From Legionella saoudiensis (GTDB lineage Bacteria; Pseudomonadota; Gammaproteobacteria; Legionellales; Legionellaceae): a DNA stretch of 64,000 bases. Below are positions 9,825-19,014 of the stretch, one piece after another; position 1 is the stretch's first letter; each line of letters begins with the position of its first letter. The stretch covers positions 560,501-624,500 of the forward strand of contig NZ_LN901323.1 in the NCBI RefSeq assembly GCF_001465875.1, given 5' to 3'. Below the pieces are notes generated by a model that was not told the DNA's origin, made no database searches, and saw only the letters and a list, made by a program, of their open reading frames with translations. The translations under genes were made by a program, and so were the position numbers.

Positions 9825-11489
9825 ATGCTTACAACTTTGTGCATTGAACAATTTGCAATCGTGCAACACCTGGAATTAGATTTCACTCAGGGAATGACGG
9901 CCTTTACGGGAGAAACTGGAGCCGGTAAGTCGATTATGATCGATGCCTTGCTGTTGGCTTTAGGCGAACGCGCGGATGCTTCAGTGATTCGCCCAGGTCA
10001 AGAGAAGTGCGACATTACGGCAGGTTTTTACGTGCATCAAAATTCCGAGCCGGCACAATGGCTTGCCGAACAAGACATTGCCTGTGAGGATGGAGAAATT
10101 TATTTACGCCGGGTAATCTATGCGGAAGGTCGCTCGAAGTCTTACATTAATGGCCAACCCTTCCCCTTACAAAAAATCAAAGAGCTCAGTGAAAAATTGG
10201 TACATATTCATGGCCAACATCAGACCCAAACTCTGATGCACCATGCTACTCATCGCCAGCAACTTGATCAATACGCAAAGAACCATAGCTTGGTTGATGA
10301 AGTGGCTAGGCTTTACAAGCAATGCCAGAAAGTACAACAAGAAATTGATACCTTACAGAGTTTAGAACAGCAAGCTGATCGCATTGAACTCTTAAAATTC
10401 CAAATTGAAGAGCTGTCAGCACTTAATCTGCAAGAGAATGAGATTGATGCCTTGTATCAGGAGCATCAGATGCTCCATCATGCAAAAGAATACTTGCAGC
10501 ACAGCCAGCACATTCATGGTTTATTAAATGCGGAAGATGAGCCTAATGTGTGTACGAGCTTAAATCATATTTTGCAATTGCTCAATCACTTGCCGCAAGA
10601 ACAAGCACAAATCAAAAATACCTATGAACTAATCAATGGGGCATTAATTCAATGTGAAGAGGCGATTGGTGAGATGCAACAATTTGCAGAGCGTGTGCAT
10701 CTTGACCCAGAACGCTTGCATGAAATAGAAAGTCGCATGAGCACCATTCATCAGTTGGCGCGCAAATATCATATTGATAGCAGTCAACTGGTAGCGCATG
10801 CACAGCATTTGCAAAAAGAATTAACCTCACTCCAAGACAGTGAAGGTAAATTAGCTGAGCTGCAACGACAGCATCGGGAGCTGGTTGCCGCTTATGAGCA
10901 GGCCACAAACAACTTAAGATGTGCTCGGCAAGAGCATGCACCTAAATTAGCTCAAGAAATAACCGCCAGCATTCAACAATTGGGGATGCCAAAGGGCTGG
11001 GTTGAAATTGAGATCACTCCCTTAGACAAGATGTATGCTCATGGTATGGATAAAGTGGAATATAAAGTATGCACTAACCCCGGCATGCAACCTGATGCAC
11101 TCAATAAAATTGCCTCGGGTGGTGAACTCTCGCGAATTGGCTTAGCCATTCAAATGATTACTGCACAACAAGGGTCTACACCCACCTTACTATTTGATGA
11201 AGTAGATGTAGGCATTGGCGGTGTTACTGCGGCCTTAGTTGGACGCATGTTGCGTAAGTTAGGCGAGCGTTTGCAGGTATTTTGTGTAACTCATCAACCT
11301 CAGGTTGCTGCTTCAGCTCACAACCATTTTATGGTGGAAAAAAACAGTGATAATACTCAAACATTCACTCGTATTTCCTTATTGCAACAAGCAGAGAAAA
11401 TAGATGAAATCGCGCGCATGCTCGGCGGCTTAACCATAACAGAACAAACACGCTCCCATGCGCGAGAATTATTACAGCAGAGCGCGTAA
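9825..11489 (+). CDS. recN: DNA repair protein RecN
   Basis: This is an SMC-like ABC ATPase of 554 residues, the usual RecN length. Walker A GETGAGKS is at residues 29-36. A long Gln/Glu-rich coiled coil fills the middle (about 150-370). The ABC signature ASGGELSRIGLA and Walker B LLFDEVDVGIGG stand near the C-terminus with the H-loop CVTHQPQVAA. RecN gathers or tethers broken DNA ends in recombinational repair and is usually SOS-induced. I see no clear LexA box immediately upstream, which fits transcription from the typA-nadK side. It is the last housekeeping gene before the LPS locus. Confidence 0.95.
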   Translation: MLTTLCIEQFAIVQHLELDFTQGMTAFTGETGAGKSIMIDALLLALGERADASVIRPGQEKCDITAGFYVHQNSEPAQWLAEQDIACEDGEIYLRRVIYAEGRSKSYINGQPFPLQKIKELSEKLVHIHGQHQTQTLMHHATHRQQLDQYAKNHSLVDEVARLYKQCQKVQQEIDTLQSLEQQADRIELLKFQIEELSALNLQENEIDALYQEHQMLHHAKEYLQHSQHIHGLLNAEDEPNVCTSLNHILQLLNHLPQEQAQIKNTYELINGALIQCEEAIGEMQQFAERVHLDPERLHEIESRMSTIHQLARKYHIDSSQLVAHAQHLQKELTSLQDSEGKLAELQRQHRELVAAYEQATNNLRCARQEHAPKLAQEITASIQQLGMPKGWVEIEITPLDKMYAHGMDKVEYKVCTNPGMQPDALNKIASGGELSRIGLAIQMITAQQGSTPTLLFDEVDVGIGGVTAALVGRMLRKLGERLQVFCVTHQPQVAASAHNHFMVEKNSDNTQTFTRISLLQQAEKIDEIARMLGGLTITEQTRSHARELLQQSA

Positions 11490-11510
11490 GTAAGTTCAGG
11501 TAAGTAATTA

Positions 11511-11538
11511 TTGACAAAAAATGTCAACATATTACCAT
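11511..11538 (+). promoter_or_regulatory. Candidate promoter for the manC-manB arm of the LPS locus
   Basis: A consensus -35 TTGACA (11511-11516) is followed after 16 bases by TACCAT (11533-11538). Transcription would begin near 11545, upstream of the ATG at 11569 but downstream of an earlier in-frame ATG at 11521. This supports the later translation start for manC. Confidence 0.55.
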
Positions 11539-11568
11539 CTGGCAAAAAAAGGAACTTCAGGAATTCAT

Positions 11569-12984
11569 ATGCAACTAATACCAATCATTCTTTGTGGAGG
11601 TGCAGGTTCACGCCTTTGGCCAGTTTCACGTGAATTACATCCTAAACCCTTTATGCGTCTTGCAGATGGGCAAAGTTTATTTCAAAAAGCTTTTATTCGC
11701 GGTGCTTCGTTGCCTGATGTGCGTGAAGCAATAATCGTTACAAATAAAGAATTCTTATTTAAGATGATTGAAGAAAGCTCCGAGGTAAATACAAATAATG
11801 TAGAAACCTCATATATTATGGAGCCCTTTGGTCGTAATACGGCAGCGGCTATTGCTTCTGCTGTACTGCATACGATTGACCAGCATGGCGAACAGGCCAT
11901 GATGCTTGTACTGGCAGCAGATCATTTAATCCTCAACCAAGATGCCTTCCAAACTGCTGTTAATGATGCCTTGGACTTAGCTGAGCATGATAAGTTAGTT
12001 ACCTTTGGTATTTCGCCTACTGAACCTAAAACCGAATATGGATATATTGAAGCGGAAGCTAATAAAGTATTACGCTTTGTAGAAAAGCCAGTTTTAGCTA
12101 AAGCTCAGGAATATTTAATATCAGGCCGTTTTCTATGGAACTCCGGGATGTTTTTATTTTCCGCAGGCGCTATGTTGAATGCTCTTGAGAAGCATTGCCC
12201 AGAAATCTTGCATGCAGTGCGTACCTGCTTTGCGCAATCACAATTAGTGCAACATCAAAATGTTATGGGTTTAGAGTTAGACGAAGAAACCTTTGCGCAA
12301 GTTCCGGATAATTCTATCGACTATGCAGTGATGGAAAAAGCGGAGAATATCGCGGTAATACCCTGTCAGATTGGCTGGAGCGATGTAGGTTCGTGGACAT
12401 CCATTGATGAGCTGATTGAACCTGACGCCCAAGGCAATCGTATTGAGGGTGATGTATTGTTGCATGATGTCTCCAACTGCAACATAAGAAGTAATAATCG
12501 CTTAGTGGGCGCTGTAGGGCTAGAGAATTTATTAATCGTCGATACACCCGATGCGCTTCTTGTTGCTGATAAGTCGCGTGCGCAAGATGTAAAACATATT
12601 TATACCCAATTAAAAGCACGAGGTCATGAAGCTTATAAATTACATCGGACGGTATATCGTCCTTGGGGGACTTATACCATTCTGGAACAAAGTGAACGAT
12701 TTAAAATAAAGCGCATTGAGGTAAAGCCAGGAGCAAGCTTAAGCCTGCAAATGCATCATCATCGCAGTGAACACTGGATTGTGGTCAGTGGGATGGCCAA
12801 AGTAATTAACGGTGAGGAAGAGTTTTTTGTTCGCGTTAATGAATCAACTTATATTCCCGCAGGTTGTAAACACCGCTTGGAAAATCCAGGTGTTCTTAAT
12901 CTGGTGATGATTGAGGTACAAAGTGGTGATTATCTGGGTGAAGATGATATTGTACGTTTTCAAGATAACTATGGAAGGGGTTAA
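11569..12984 (+). CDS. manC: Mannose-1-phosphate guanylyltransferase / mannose-6-phosphate isomerase
   Basis: This is a bifunctional type II enzyme of 471 residues that makes GDP-mannose. The N-terminal nucleotidyltransferase carries the pyrophosphorylase signature [19 protein letters not shown] (about 10-28) and FVEKP. The C-terminal cupin isomerase domain carries [23 protein letters not shown] (zinc-binding histidines) and [14 protein letters not shown]. The frame is open from 11521, but the ATG at 11569 is preceded by AGGA, begins [11 protein letters not shown] as homologues do, and lies downstream of the likely promoter. manB follows five bases after the stop, so the two are an operon supplying GDP-mannose to the LPS locus. 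Confidence 0.94.
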   Translation: MQLIPIILCGGAGSRLWPVSRELHPKPFMRLADGQSLFQKAFIRGASLPDVREAIIVTNKEFLFKMIEESSEVNTNNVETSYIMEPFGRNTAAAIASAVLHTIDQHGEQAMMLVLAADHLILNQDAFQTAVNDALDLAEHDKLVTFGISPTEPKTEYGYIEAEANKVLRFVEKPVLAKAQEYLISGRFLWNSGMFLFSAGAMLNALEKHCPEILHAVRTCFAQSQLVQHQNVMGLELDEETFAQVPDNSIDYAVMEKAENIAVIPCQIGWSDVGSWTSIDELIEPDAQGNRIEGDVLLHDVSNCNIRSNNRLVGAVGLENLLIVDTPDALLVADKSRAQDVKHIYTQLKARGHEAYKLHRTVYRPWGTYTILEQSERFKIKRIEVKPGASLSLQMHHHRSEHWIVVSGMAKVINGEEEFFVRVNESTYIPAGCKHRLENPGVLNLVMIEVQSGDYLGEDDIVRFQDNYGRG

Positions 12985-12989
12985 GTTCC

Positions 12990-14351
12990 ATGAAACTCGC
13001 ATGTTTTAAGTCTTATGATATTCGCGGTAAGCTTGGTAGTGAATTAAACGAAGAGCTGGCATACCGCATTGGTTTTGCTTACGCGCAATTTTTAAAGGCA
13101 AACTCCGTGGTGGTGGGTAGTGATGTACGTCATAGTAGCGAACCATTAAAACAGGCTTTAGCACGCGGCATCATGGATGCTGGAGCGGATGTTATCGATA
13201 TTGGCATGACGGGTACCGAAGAAGTTTATTTTGCTACCTTCCATCTTGGTGTTGATGGGGGAGTTGAAGTGACCGCCAGCCATAACCCAATTGATTATAA
13301 TGGCATGAAGTTAGTCCGCAAGGGGGCGGCCCCTATTAGCGGAGATAGCGGCTTAAAGGCCATTGAAGAGCTGGTGATAAAAAATGAATTTCAACCTGCT
13401 GCAAAAGCGGGGCAATATAAGCAATTAAATATTCTAGAAACTTATATTGACCATTTATTAAGTTATATTAATCTCCAGCAATTGCAACCGTTAAAATTAG
13501 TTGTTGATGCCGGAAATGGTGCAGCAGGGCATGTCATCGATGCCCTCGAGGCGCGTTTTAAAGCAGCAAATATTCCGGTTAATTTTATTAAGATCCATCA
13601 TGAAGCCAATGGTGATTTTCCCCATGGTATTCCCAATCCTTTATTGATGGAAAACCGCCAAGCAACCGCGGCAGCGGTAAAGGCGCACCAGGCAGATATG
13701 GGTATTGCTTGGGACGGTGATTTCGATCGCTGTTTCTTATTTGATGAGCAGGGTGAGTTCGTTGAGGGATATTATTTGGTTGGTTTATTAGCTGAAGCCT
13801 TCCTAAAGAAAAATCCTGGCGGAAAAATAATCCACGATCCACGCCTTACCTGGAACACTATTGATATTGCGCATCGTGCTAACGGCCAGGCAATTCAATG
13901 CAAAACCGGACATGCCTTCATTAAAGAGCGTATGCGCAGTGAAAACGCAGTATATGGTGGTGAAATGAGCGGACATCATTATTTCCGCGATTTTGCTTAC
14001 TGTGATAGTGGAATGATCCCCTGGTTATTAGTGATTGAATTGGTAAGCCAAACAGGTAAGTCATTAAAAAGTCTTATAGATGAGTGTGTTAGTGCATTTC
14101 CTTGTAGTGGCGAACTTAACTATGAAGTAACCGATACCCAATCAGTGATGGAGCGTGTAGAAGCTCATTTTTCTGCATTACAGCCCAAAATCGATCGAAC
14201 TGATGGTCTGAGCTTGGAGTTTGCACAAATGCGCTTAAACGTGCGTGCTTCGAATACGGAGCCATTATTACGCTTAAATGTTGAGTCACGTGGGAATGTT
14301 TCCTTGATTGAGGAAACTGTGCGCGCAGTGGAGTCACTTATTACATCGTGA
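12990..14351 (+). CDS. manB: Phosphomannomutase (possibly phosphomannomutase/phosphoglucomutase)
   Basis: This is an alpha-D-phosphohexomutase of 453 residues. The phosphoserine loop TASHNP has its catalytic Ser near 97, the metal loop DGDFDRC lies at about 242-248, the sugar-binding GEMSGHHYF loop near 325 and the C-terminal phosphate-binding RASNTEP near 420. It converts mannose-6-phosphate to mannose-1-phosphate for ManC. Relatives such as AlgC also make glucose-1-phosphate, the substrate of RmlA in the opposite arm, so one enzyme could feed both sugar pathways; that is inference. It is tightly spaced after manC. Confidence 0.92.
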   Translation: MKLACFKSYDIRGKLGSELNEELAYRIGFAYAQFLKANSVVVGSDVRHSSEPLKQALARGIMDAGADVIDIGMTGTEEVYFATFHLGVDGGVEVTASHNPIDYNGMKLVRKGAAPISGDSGLKAIEELVIKNEFQPAAKAGQYKQLNILETYIDHLLSYINLQQLQPLKLVVDAGNGAAGHVIDALEARFKAANIPVNFIKIHHEANGDFPHGIPNPLLMENRQATAAAVKAHQADMGIAWDGDFDRCFLFDEQGEFVEGYYLVGLLAEAFLKKNPGGKIIHDPRLTWNTIDIAHRANGQAIQCKTGHAFIKERMRSENAVYGGEMSGHHYFRDFAYCDSGMIPWLLVIELVSQTGKSLKSLIDECVSAFPCSGELNYEVTDTQSVMERVEAHFSALQPKIDRTDGLSLEFAQMRLNVRASNTEPLLRLNVESRGNVSLIEETVRAVESLITS

Positions 14352-14397
14352 TGCTAAGAAGTGAACTGTTATAAATAAATTGATGAGATATGTTTCC

Positions 14398-15285
14398 ATG
14401 AGTGTTGCAATAAGCTATTTAATACCTAGTTATAATCATGCGCATTATTTGCCCTTGCTTTTAGAAAGTATACGGCTCGACATAGACCGTTTAGAAGTTC
14501 CTGCGGAAGTCATTATTATTGATGATGGCTCTAGCGATGACTCCCAAGCTGTTATTGAGGCTTGGAGTGCTATGCATAAAGAATCTTTTAGTGTTATTCC
14601 CCTCTTTCAAGAAAACAAAGGGCTACCCGTAGTGTTAAATAAAATGATCGCTATGGCGCAGGGAACTTATCTAAGGCTTTGTGCTTCTGATGACATCCTT
14701 ATTGCGGGCAGCACCCAGAAACTTTATGAACAATTCAAGGGAAATGCGCAGCTGCGTTGTGCTTTTGCTGATGCGATAGTGATAAATGATGCAGGGGAGC
14801 AAACTCATTCCAGTTCCATTGCTTATCATGGTGGTAATGTTCAGCGCTTAACTAATCCTAAGTGGCTTGTTAAAGAGCTGATACAACATTGGTGCGTGGC
14901 AGGACCTTCACATCTCATGAAAAAAAGCCATTATGAGAATATGCATTATGATGTATCATCAACAATTGATGATTATGATTTATTCTTATCATTACTCGAA
15001 ATACCGGATGCAATTGTTTTCATTAATGAACATGCGGCACTCTATCGAGTGCATTCAACTAATACGTCTAAAACCCAAAACGTACAGCGTCGCATAGCGA
15101 ATATCAAATCTTTCTTGAGTATCATTGAGCGCTATATGGAGCGGAAAACACTGTCGCGTTATTTATCATCCGTACGTTATTTAACTAAAGCAAAAATCGA
15201 GTTTTTACAAAAAAACTACATCAAGTGTTTTCTTAATATGAGCGCAAGTATACTTTGTAAAGTTAAGAGCGAGTTTCAGAGTTGA
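14398..15285 (+). CDS. Glycosyltransferase family 2
   Basis: The 295-residue protein has an N-terminal GT-A fold: SYNHAHYLPLLLESI, the nucleotide-binding IIDDGSSDDS near residue 40, and the metal-binding-like CASDD motif near 100. It should transfer a sugar from a nucleotide donor to a growing O-antigen unit at the cytoplasmic face. Donor and acceptor cannot be told from sequence. The frame is open to a TTG at 14380 with ATGs at 14383 and 14398; the last is chosen because family members begin just before the first beta strand (SVAISYLIPSYN). Its stop overlaps the TTG start of the next gene, suggesting translational coupling. Confidence 0.85.
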   Translation: MSVAISYLIPSYNHAHYLPLLLESIRLDIDRLEVPAEVIIIDDGSSDDSQAVIEAWSAMHKESFSVIPLFQENKGLPVVLNKMIAMAQGTYLRLCASDDILIAGSTQKLYEQFKGNAQLRCAFADAIVINDAGEQTHSSSIAYHGGNVQRLTNPKWLVKELIQHWCVAGPSHLMKKSHYENMHYDVSSTIDDYDLFLSLLEIPDAIVFINEHAALYRVHSTNTSKTQNVQRRIANIKSFLSIIERYMERKTLSRYLSSVRYLTKAKIEFLQKNYIKCFLNMSASILCKVKSEFQS

Positions 15286-16493
15286 ACTATTTAATTAACT
15301 CCAGATTTTTTTATTTTTTGTTGCCTATGTACGTGGCACTTGCCTTGCTATTACTCTTTTTTAATTTTTCTGAAGATTATTATTGGAGTATTATTTCCTT
15401 TTTTTCCATTATAACCTTGCCTATCCTCTGCTGTAATTTATTCATTCCTTTTAAATATCGCTTACAGGATTATTATCAAATAGTAACGCAAAATAAGCGC
15501 CACCGTTTTATTGCCCTTTGTTTTTGCGCGCTAATAGTACTTTGTGGTCCTCTTGATATTTTAATAAATGGTTTTAAATTGCTAAGGCCTGATACTTATG
15601 CTGATCTGCATGGGGTAGGTAGATACATAAGGCATATTACCATTTTATGCTGGATTTTTATTCCGGTAGCCTTTGTTTACCTGCGTAGTGCGGGGATGAA
15701 GGGAATATTTATTGCCTATGCAATTCTTTTTCCAATTCTTATCATTGATAGAAATCGATTATTTATTTCATGCTGGTCATTATTATTTTGTATTATGTTG
15801 CAATATAGTTTGACTGAATCTGCTCGGGTACGGGCGCGTTATCGAGCATGTCTTTTTTTAATCGTGCTCATTTGCAGTTTTATTTTTGCCGCAGTTGGCT
15901 TCTTTAGAAGCGGCTCTGCTTTTGTAGTTCCTTCATCTGGAACCCACTTAATTGAAGGCGCATTTCCATTATCCGATTATTTTATGGAACTACCGGGATT
16001 TATTCAGCAAATTGTTTTATACATTACCACCCCAATTTTTAATTTCCTCACGGTTGATATACAGGGCTTTACTAATCCTGAATTTCTTAATAGTCAGTTA
16101 TCTCCATTTAGTCGAGACAATTATAATCTATATCCCTATGCACCAATTCCGGTTCCTCGCTTTAATGTGGGTACGGAGTTTTATCCATTCCTACTTTATA
16201 GTGGTTTGCAATTAGTCGCACTAGCCTTTATTGGCATGCTGGTAAGTTTTTATCTGGCAGTCTATTTGTTTAAAAAATACCCTAATATTTTTACGCTAAT
16301 AATTTTTATAAAAATATCATATGGCATGTTATTTATGGGATTTGCGCCACAATTTTATATCTTATTAAATTTAATGTTTTTTCTGTTGATGCTGCTGCTC
16401 TGGGGGTTTTCTGAATTATGCATTGCTTGCGTAAACTGCTCAAATAATGAGCCATCCTTCCCGGCTCGGAAATGGCAGGATATTAATTTGTAA
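15282..16493 (+). CDS. Probable O-antigen (oligosaccharide repeat-unit) polymerase Wzy
   Basis: This is a polytopic inner-membrane protein of 403 residues with roughly 10-12 hydrophobic segments and a large periplasmic loop between about residues 210 and 310. The motif PRFNVGTEFYPFLLYSG followed by a final pair of membrane spans resembles the repeat-unit polymerase family, in which a similar N-x-G-T-x-x-Y-P stretch ends the large loop. Wzy proteins are poorly conserved, so the call leans on topology and on location in an LPS locus with Wzx and Wzz. Translation begins at TTG 15282, overlapping the TGA of the glycosyltransferase (TTGA), a sign of coupling. An O-antigen ligase is the main alternative. 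Confidence 0.65.
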   Translation: MNYLINSRFFYFLLPMYVALALLLLFFNFSEDYYWSIISFFSIITLPILCCNLFIPFKYRLQDYYQIVTQNKRHRFIALCFCALIVLCGPLDILINGFKLLRPDTYADLHGVGRYIRHITILCWIFIPVAFVYLRSAGMKGIFIAYAILFPILIIDRNRLFISCWSLLFCIMLQYSLTESARVRARYRACLFLIVLICSFIFAAVGFFRSGSAFVVPSSGTHLIEGAFPLSDYFMELPGFIQQIVLYITTPIFNFLTVDIQGFTNPEFLNSQLSPFSRDNYNLYPYAPIPVPRFNVGTEFYPFLLYSGLQLVALAFIGMLVSFYLAVYLFKKYPNIFTLIIFIKISYGMLFMGFAPQFYILLNLMFFLLMLLLWGFSELCIACVNCSNNEPSFPARKWQDINL

Positions 16494-16657
16494 TAAAAAG
16501 ATTGGATGAGCTTGTTACATTTTTATGATAGTATTTGCCGGTTTCAAACTAGGAACTGTTTAACCAGTTATATAAACGTATCAGAGTAAGGGTTCTCGGT
16601 TAGATTACTGTTAAGCTAAAACTGCCCGCATTGCGAATGATGTAAAAAAGTAAGCCC

Positions 16658-16723
16658 ATGTCCAAACCAGCAATGAATAATCTACCTTCTGAACGCTTAC
16701 CTGTCATATGGACTAAATTATGA
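16658..16723 (+). CDS. Possible 21-residue upstream ORF coupled to the first acyltransferase
   Basis: An ATG at 16658 opens a 21-codon frame ending ...VIWTKL at a TGA that overlaps the ATG of the first acyltransferase (ATGA at 16720-16723). The Shine-Dalgarno sequence is weak. It may be a coupling leader peptide, a remnant of a lost gene, or chance. Confidence 0.25.
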   Translation: MSKPAMNNLPSERLPVIWTKL

Positions 16724-17772
16724 AAGATAGGCAAAACTCATTTGATATAATAAGACATGCCGCGGCTTTTCTGGTGCTTTATAGCCACCACTATGCGTTA
16801 TCTGGTAGACCTGAGCCCACATTTCCACATTGGGATAGTTATGGTTTTATTGCGGTAGTCATTTTTTTCGCCATTTCCGGCTATTTTATGCCGACAAGTT
16901 TTAGCAATTCAGAAAACTTTTTGGTATTTATGGAAAAGCGTTGTCGACGGATTTTTCCCGCTCTAATTGCTTGCTCTTTTTTGATGTGCTACGTCATTGG
17001 CAGTATCTTTAGCCCAGAGCCATTATTTAAGTACTTAACGGATTTAGCTAACTTTAAAACCAGTGTACTTTTCTCCGCGTTTCTTGGTCGACCCATTCCT
17101 GGTGTTTTTTCCGACTTCATATTTAAAGACGCCATTAATGGCAGCATATGGACCTTACCGGTGGAATTTTTGAGCTACGTTATTATCGGTATTGTGCTTT
17201 CCTATACTAATAGTTGGCGCTCTGTTTTAAAGTTACTGTTATTTTATATTCTTACCACGATAGTGCTGATGATTACTGGTTTTAACTACATGTTTTATGC
17301 CGTACCGCTTAATTATTTAGCACTCTTTGGGATTGCCTTTGCCGGAGGCGCGCTTATGGCAACGACGCAAAAGCAATGGTTCCCGGTACGTTATCATTTA
17401 GCATTTTTATCCGTCTTTTTCTTGGTGGTTTTAAGAGGAGGGGCAGAGTTACAAGTCTTAGGCACTTTGAGTCTGGCTGTTTTAACCATCGTCATTGGTA
17501 CATCCTTTCGGGACAAATTAATTAAAGGCCGTTTTGATATCTCTTATGGAATTTATATTTATGCCTTTCCCGTACAGCAGATAGTAATTAATTTAATAAC
17601 CCAGCGCTTTTGGTTAAGTATGGCTATTTCAGCGGTATTGACGATTTTCATCGCAATTCTGTCCTACCGTTTTATAGAAAAACCATTTTTATATGCTAAC
17701 GCACGCAAGCGCAAAGCGGAGCTGGTTAATAATAACGCGAAGCAGCCTAATGCTCTTTTTAGTGGAAGTTGA
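16720..17772 (+). CDS. Acyltransferase-3 family membrane O-acyltransferase, copy A
   Basis: This is a multi-spanning acyltransferase-3 protein of 350 residues with about 10 membrane segments and no C-terminal SGNH domain. The N-terminal catalytic motif is FLVLYSHHYALSG, with the conserved histidine pair near 22-23. Other landmarks are FFAISGYFMP, EKRCRRIFPALI and the C-terminal SYGIYIYAFPVQQ and YRFIEKPF. Relatives, including Lag-1 of L. pneumophila serogroup 1, O-acetylate LPS sugars from cytoplasmic acetyl-CoA across the inner membrane. It is followed by a close paralogue. GGA in CATATGGACTAAATT is the only ribosome-binding candidate. The acyl group and target sugar are unknown. Confidence 0.9.
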   Translation: MKDRQNSFDIIRHAAAFLVLYSHHYALSGRPEPTFPHWDSYGFIAVVIFFAISGYFMPTSFSNSENFLVFMEKRCRRIFPALIACSFLMCYVIGSIFSPEPLFKYLTDLANFKTSVLFSAFLGRPIPGVFSDFIFKDAINGSIWTLPVEFLSYVIIGIVLSYTNSWRSVLKLLLFYILTTIVLMITGFNYMFYAVPLNYLALFGIAFAGGALMATTQKQWFPVRYHLAFLSVFFLVVLRGGAELQVLGTLSLAVLTIVIGTSFRDKLIKGRFDISYGIYIYAFPVQQIVINLITQRFWLSMAISAVLTIFIAILSYRFIEKPFLYANARKRKAELVNNNAKQPNALFSGS

Positions 17773-17887
17773 GGTATGGGCTTGCTTGCACGCATAGCAA
17801 ATTAAGGTTGTAGACTGGGTACGGAGGCAGGCTTTTTCCTTAGGCTGCTGTCTGTACCCAACTATAATCAATCATATGGATAGGATC

Positions 17888-18940
17888 ATGAACGATAGGC
17901 AAAACTCTTTTGATGTATTAAGACACTTCGCAGCGCTTTTGGTGCTTTTTAGTCACCATTTTGCTTTGTCAGGACGACATGTGCCGAAGTTTCAGCATTG
18001 GGATACTTATGGTTTTGTGGCTGTAGCTATTTTTTTCGCCATTTCCGGTTATTTTATGCCGGCAAGTTTTAACAATTCAGAAAACTTTTTGGTATTTATG
18101 GAAAAGCGTTGTCGACGAATTTTTCCGGGTTTAATAGTATGCTCGTTGTTGATGTGCTACGTTATTGGCAGTATCTTTACCCCAGAGCCATTATTTCAAT
18201 ATTTGACTGATTTTTCTACATTTAAAACAAGCGTCCTTTTTTCCTCATTTCTTGGTCGTCCAATTCCTGGTGTTTTCTCCGACTTCATATTTAAAGATGC
18301 CATTAATGGCAGCTTATGGACCTTGCCAGTAGAGTTTTTGAGCTACATTATTATTGGTATTGTGCTTTCTTATACCAATAGTTGGCAGGCAGTTTTAAAG
18401 CTACTGCTATTTTATATTCTTACCACGATAGTACTAATGATTACTGGTTTTAACTACATGTTTTATGCCGTACCGCTTAATTATTTAGCACTCTTTGGGA
18501 TTGCCTTTGCCGGTGGCGCACTTATGGCTATGACGCAAAAACATTGGTTTACTGCACGCTATTATTTAGCCTTTGTTGCGATTCTTTTTTTAATTATTTT
18601 AAAACGCCGAGGCGAAATGCAAGTATTAGGTACCTTGAGTTTGGCTGTGTTGACCATCGTCATTGGTACTTCCTTTCGAGATAAGCTAATTAAAGGACGC
18701 TTTGATATTTCTTATGGCATTTATATTTACGCCTTTCCTGTACAGCAAATAGTAATTAATATAATTACCCAGCGCTTTTGGTTAAGTATGGCTATTTCAG
18801 TGGCATTGACGATTTTCATCGCAATTCTGTCCTATCGCTTTGTAGAAAAACCATTTTTATACGCTAATGCGCGCAACAAAAAACGGGAGCAAGCTGTTGG
18901 TAAGATAGAACGAAGTGGTATGACCAATTTAAAGGCCTAG
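17888..18940 (+). CDS. Acyltransferase-3 family membrane O-acyltransferase, copy B
   Basis: A tandem paralogue of the preceding gene, about 85% identical by eye over almost the full length. It has the same motifs: VLFSHHFALSG, FFAISGYFMP, EKRCRRIFPGLI and SYGIYIYAFPVQQ. The ATG at 17888 aligns with the start of copy A (both read M-x-DRQNSFD); an ATG four codons upstream at 17876 is also in frame. Differences cluster in residues 10-45, around 105-115 and 215-240, while 150-210 is almost unchanged. The two may O-acetylate different positions or be redundant. A hairpin about 40 bases past the stop separates it from the convergent Wzz-like gene. Confidence 0.9.
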   Translation: MNDRQNSFDVLRHFAALLVLFSHHFALSGRHVPKFQHWDTYGFVAVAIFFAISGYFMPASFNNSENFLVFMEKRCRRIFPGLIVCSLLMCYVIGSIFTPEPLFQYLTDFSTFKTSVLFSSFLGRPIPGVFSDFIFKDAINGSLWTLPVEFLSYIIIGIVLSYTNSWQAVLKLLLFYILTTIVLMITGFNYMFYAVPLNYLALFGIAFAGGALMAMTQKHWFTARYYLAFVAILFLIILKRRGEMQVLGTLSLAVLTIVIGTSFRDKLIKGRFDISYGIYIYAFPVQQIVINIITQRFWLSMAISVALTIFIAILSYRFVEKPFLYANARNKKREQAVGKIERSGMTNLKA

Positions 18941-18979
18941 TTTGATTGCTACAGCAACTGTTTTGGAAAAGGAATTGAG

Positions 18980-19007
18980 GCAACCTAGTAGCAAATAACT
19001 AGGTTGC
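18980..19007. terminator. Hairpin at the convergence point of the two LPS arms
   Basis: A 10-bp inverted repeat GCAACCTAGT / ACTAGGTTGC (18980-18989 and 18998-19007) lies between the stops at 18940 and 19015. There is no clear T run on either side, so its efficiency as an intrinsic terminator is uncertain. Confidence 0.5.
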
Positions 19008-19014
19008 TTAAGGT

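Noticed and set aside
11521..11568. Earlier in-frame ATG for manC
   Set aside because: It lies inside the predicted promoter and adds 16 residues absent from homologues; the ATG at 11569 has the ribosome binding site.
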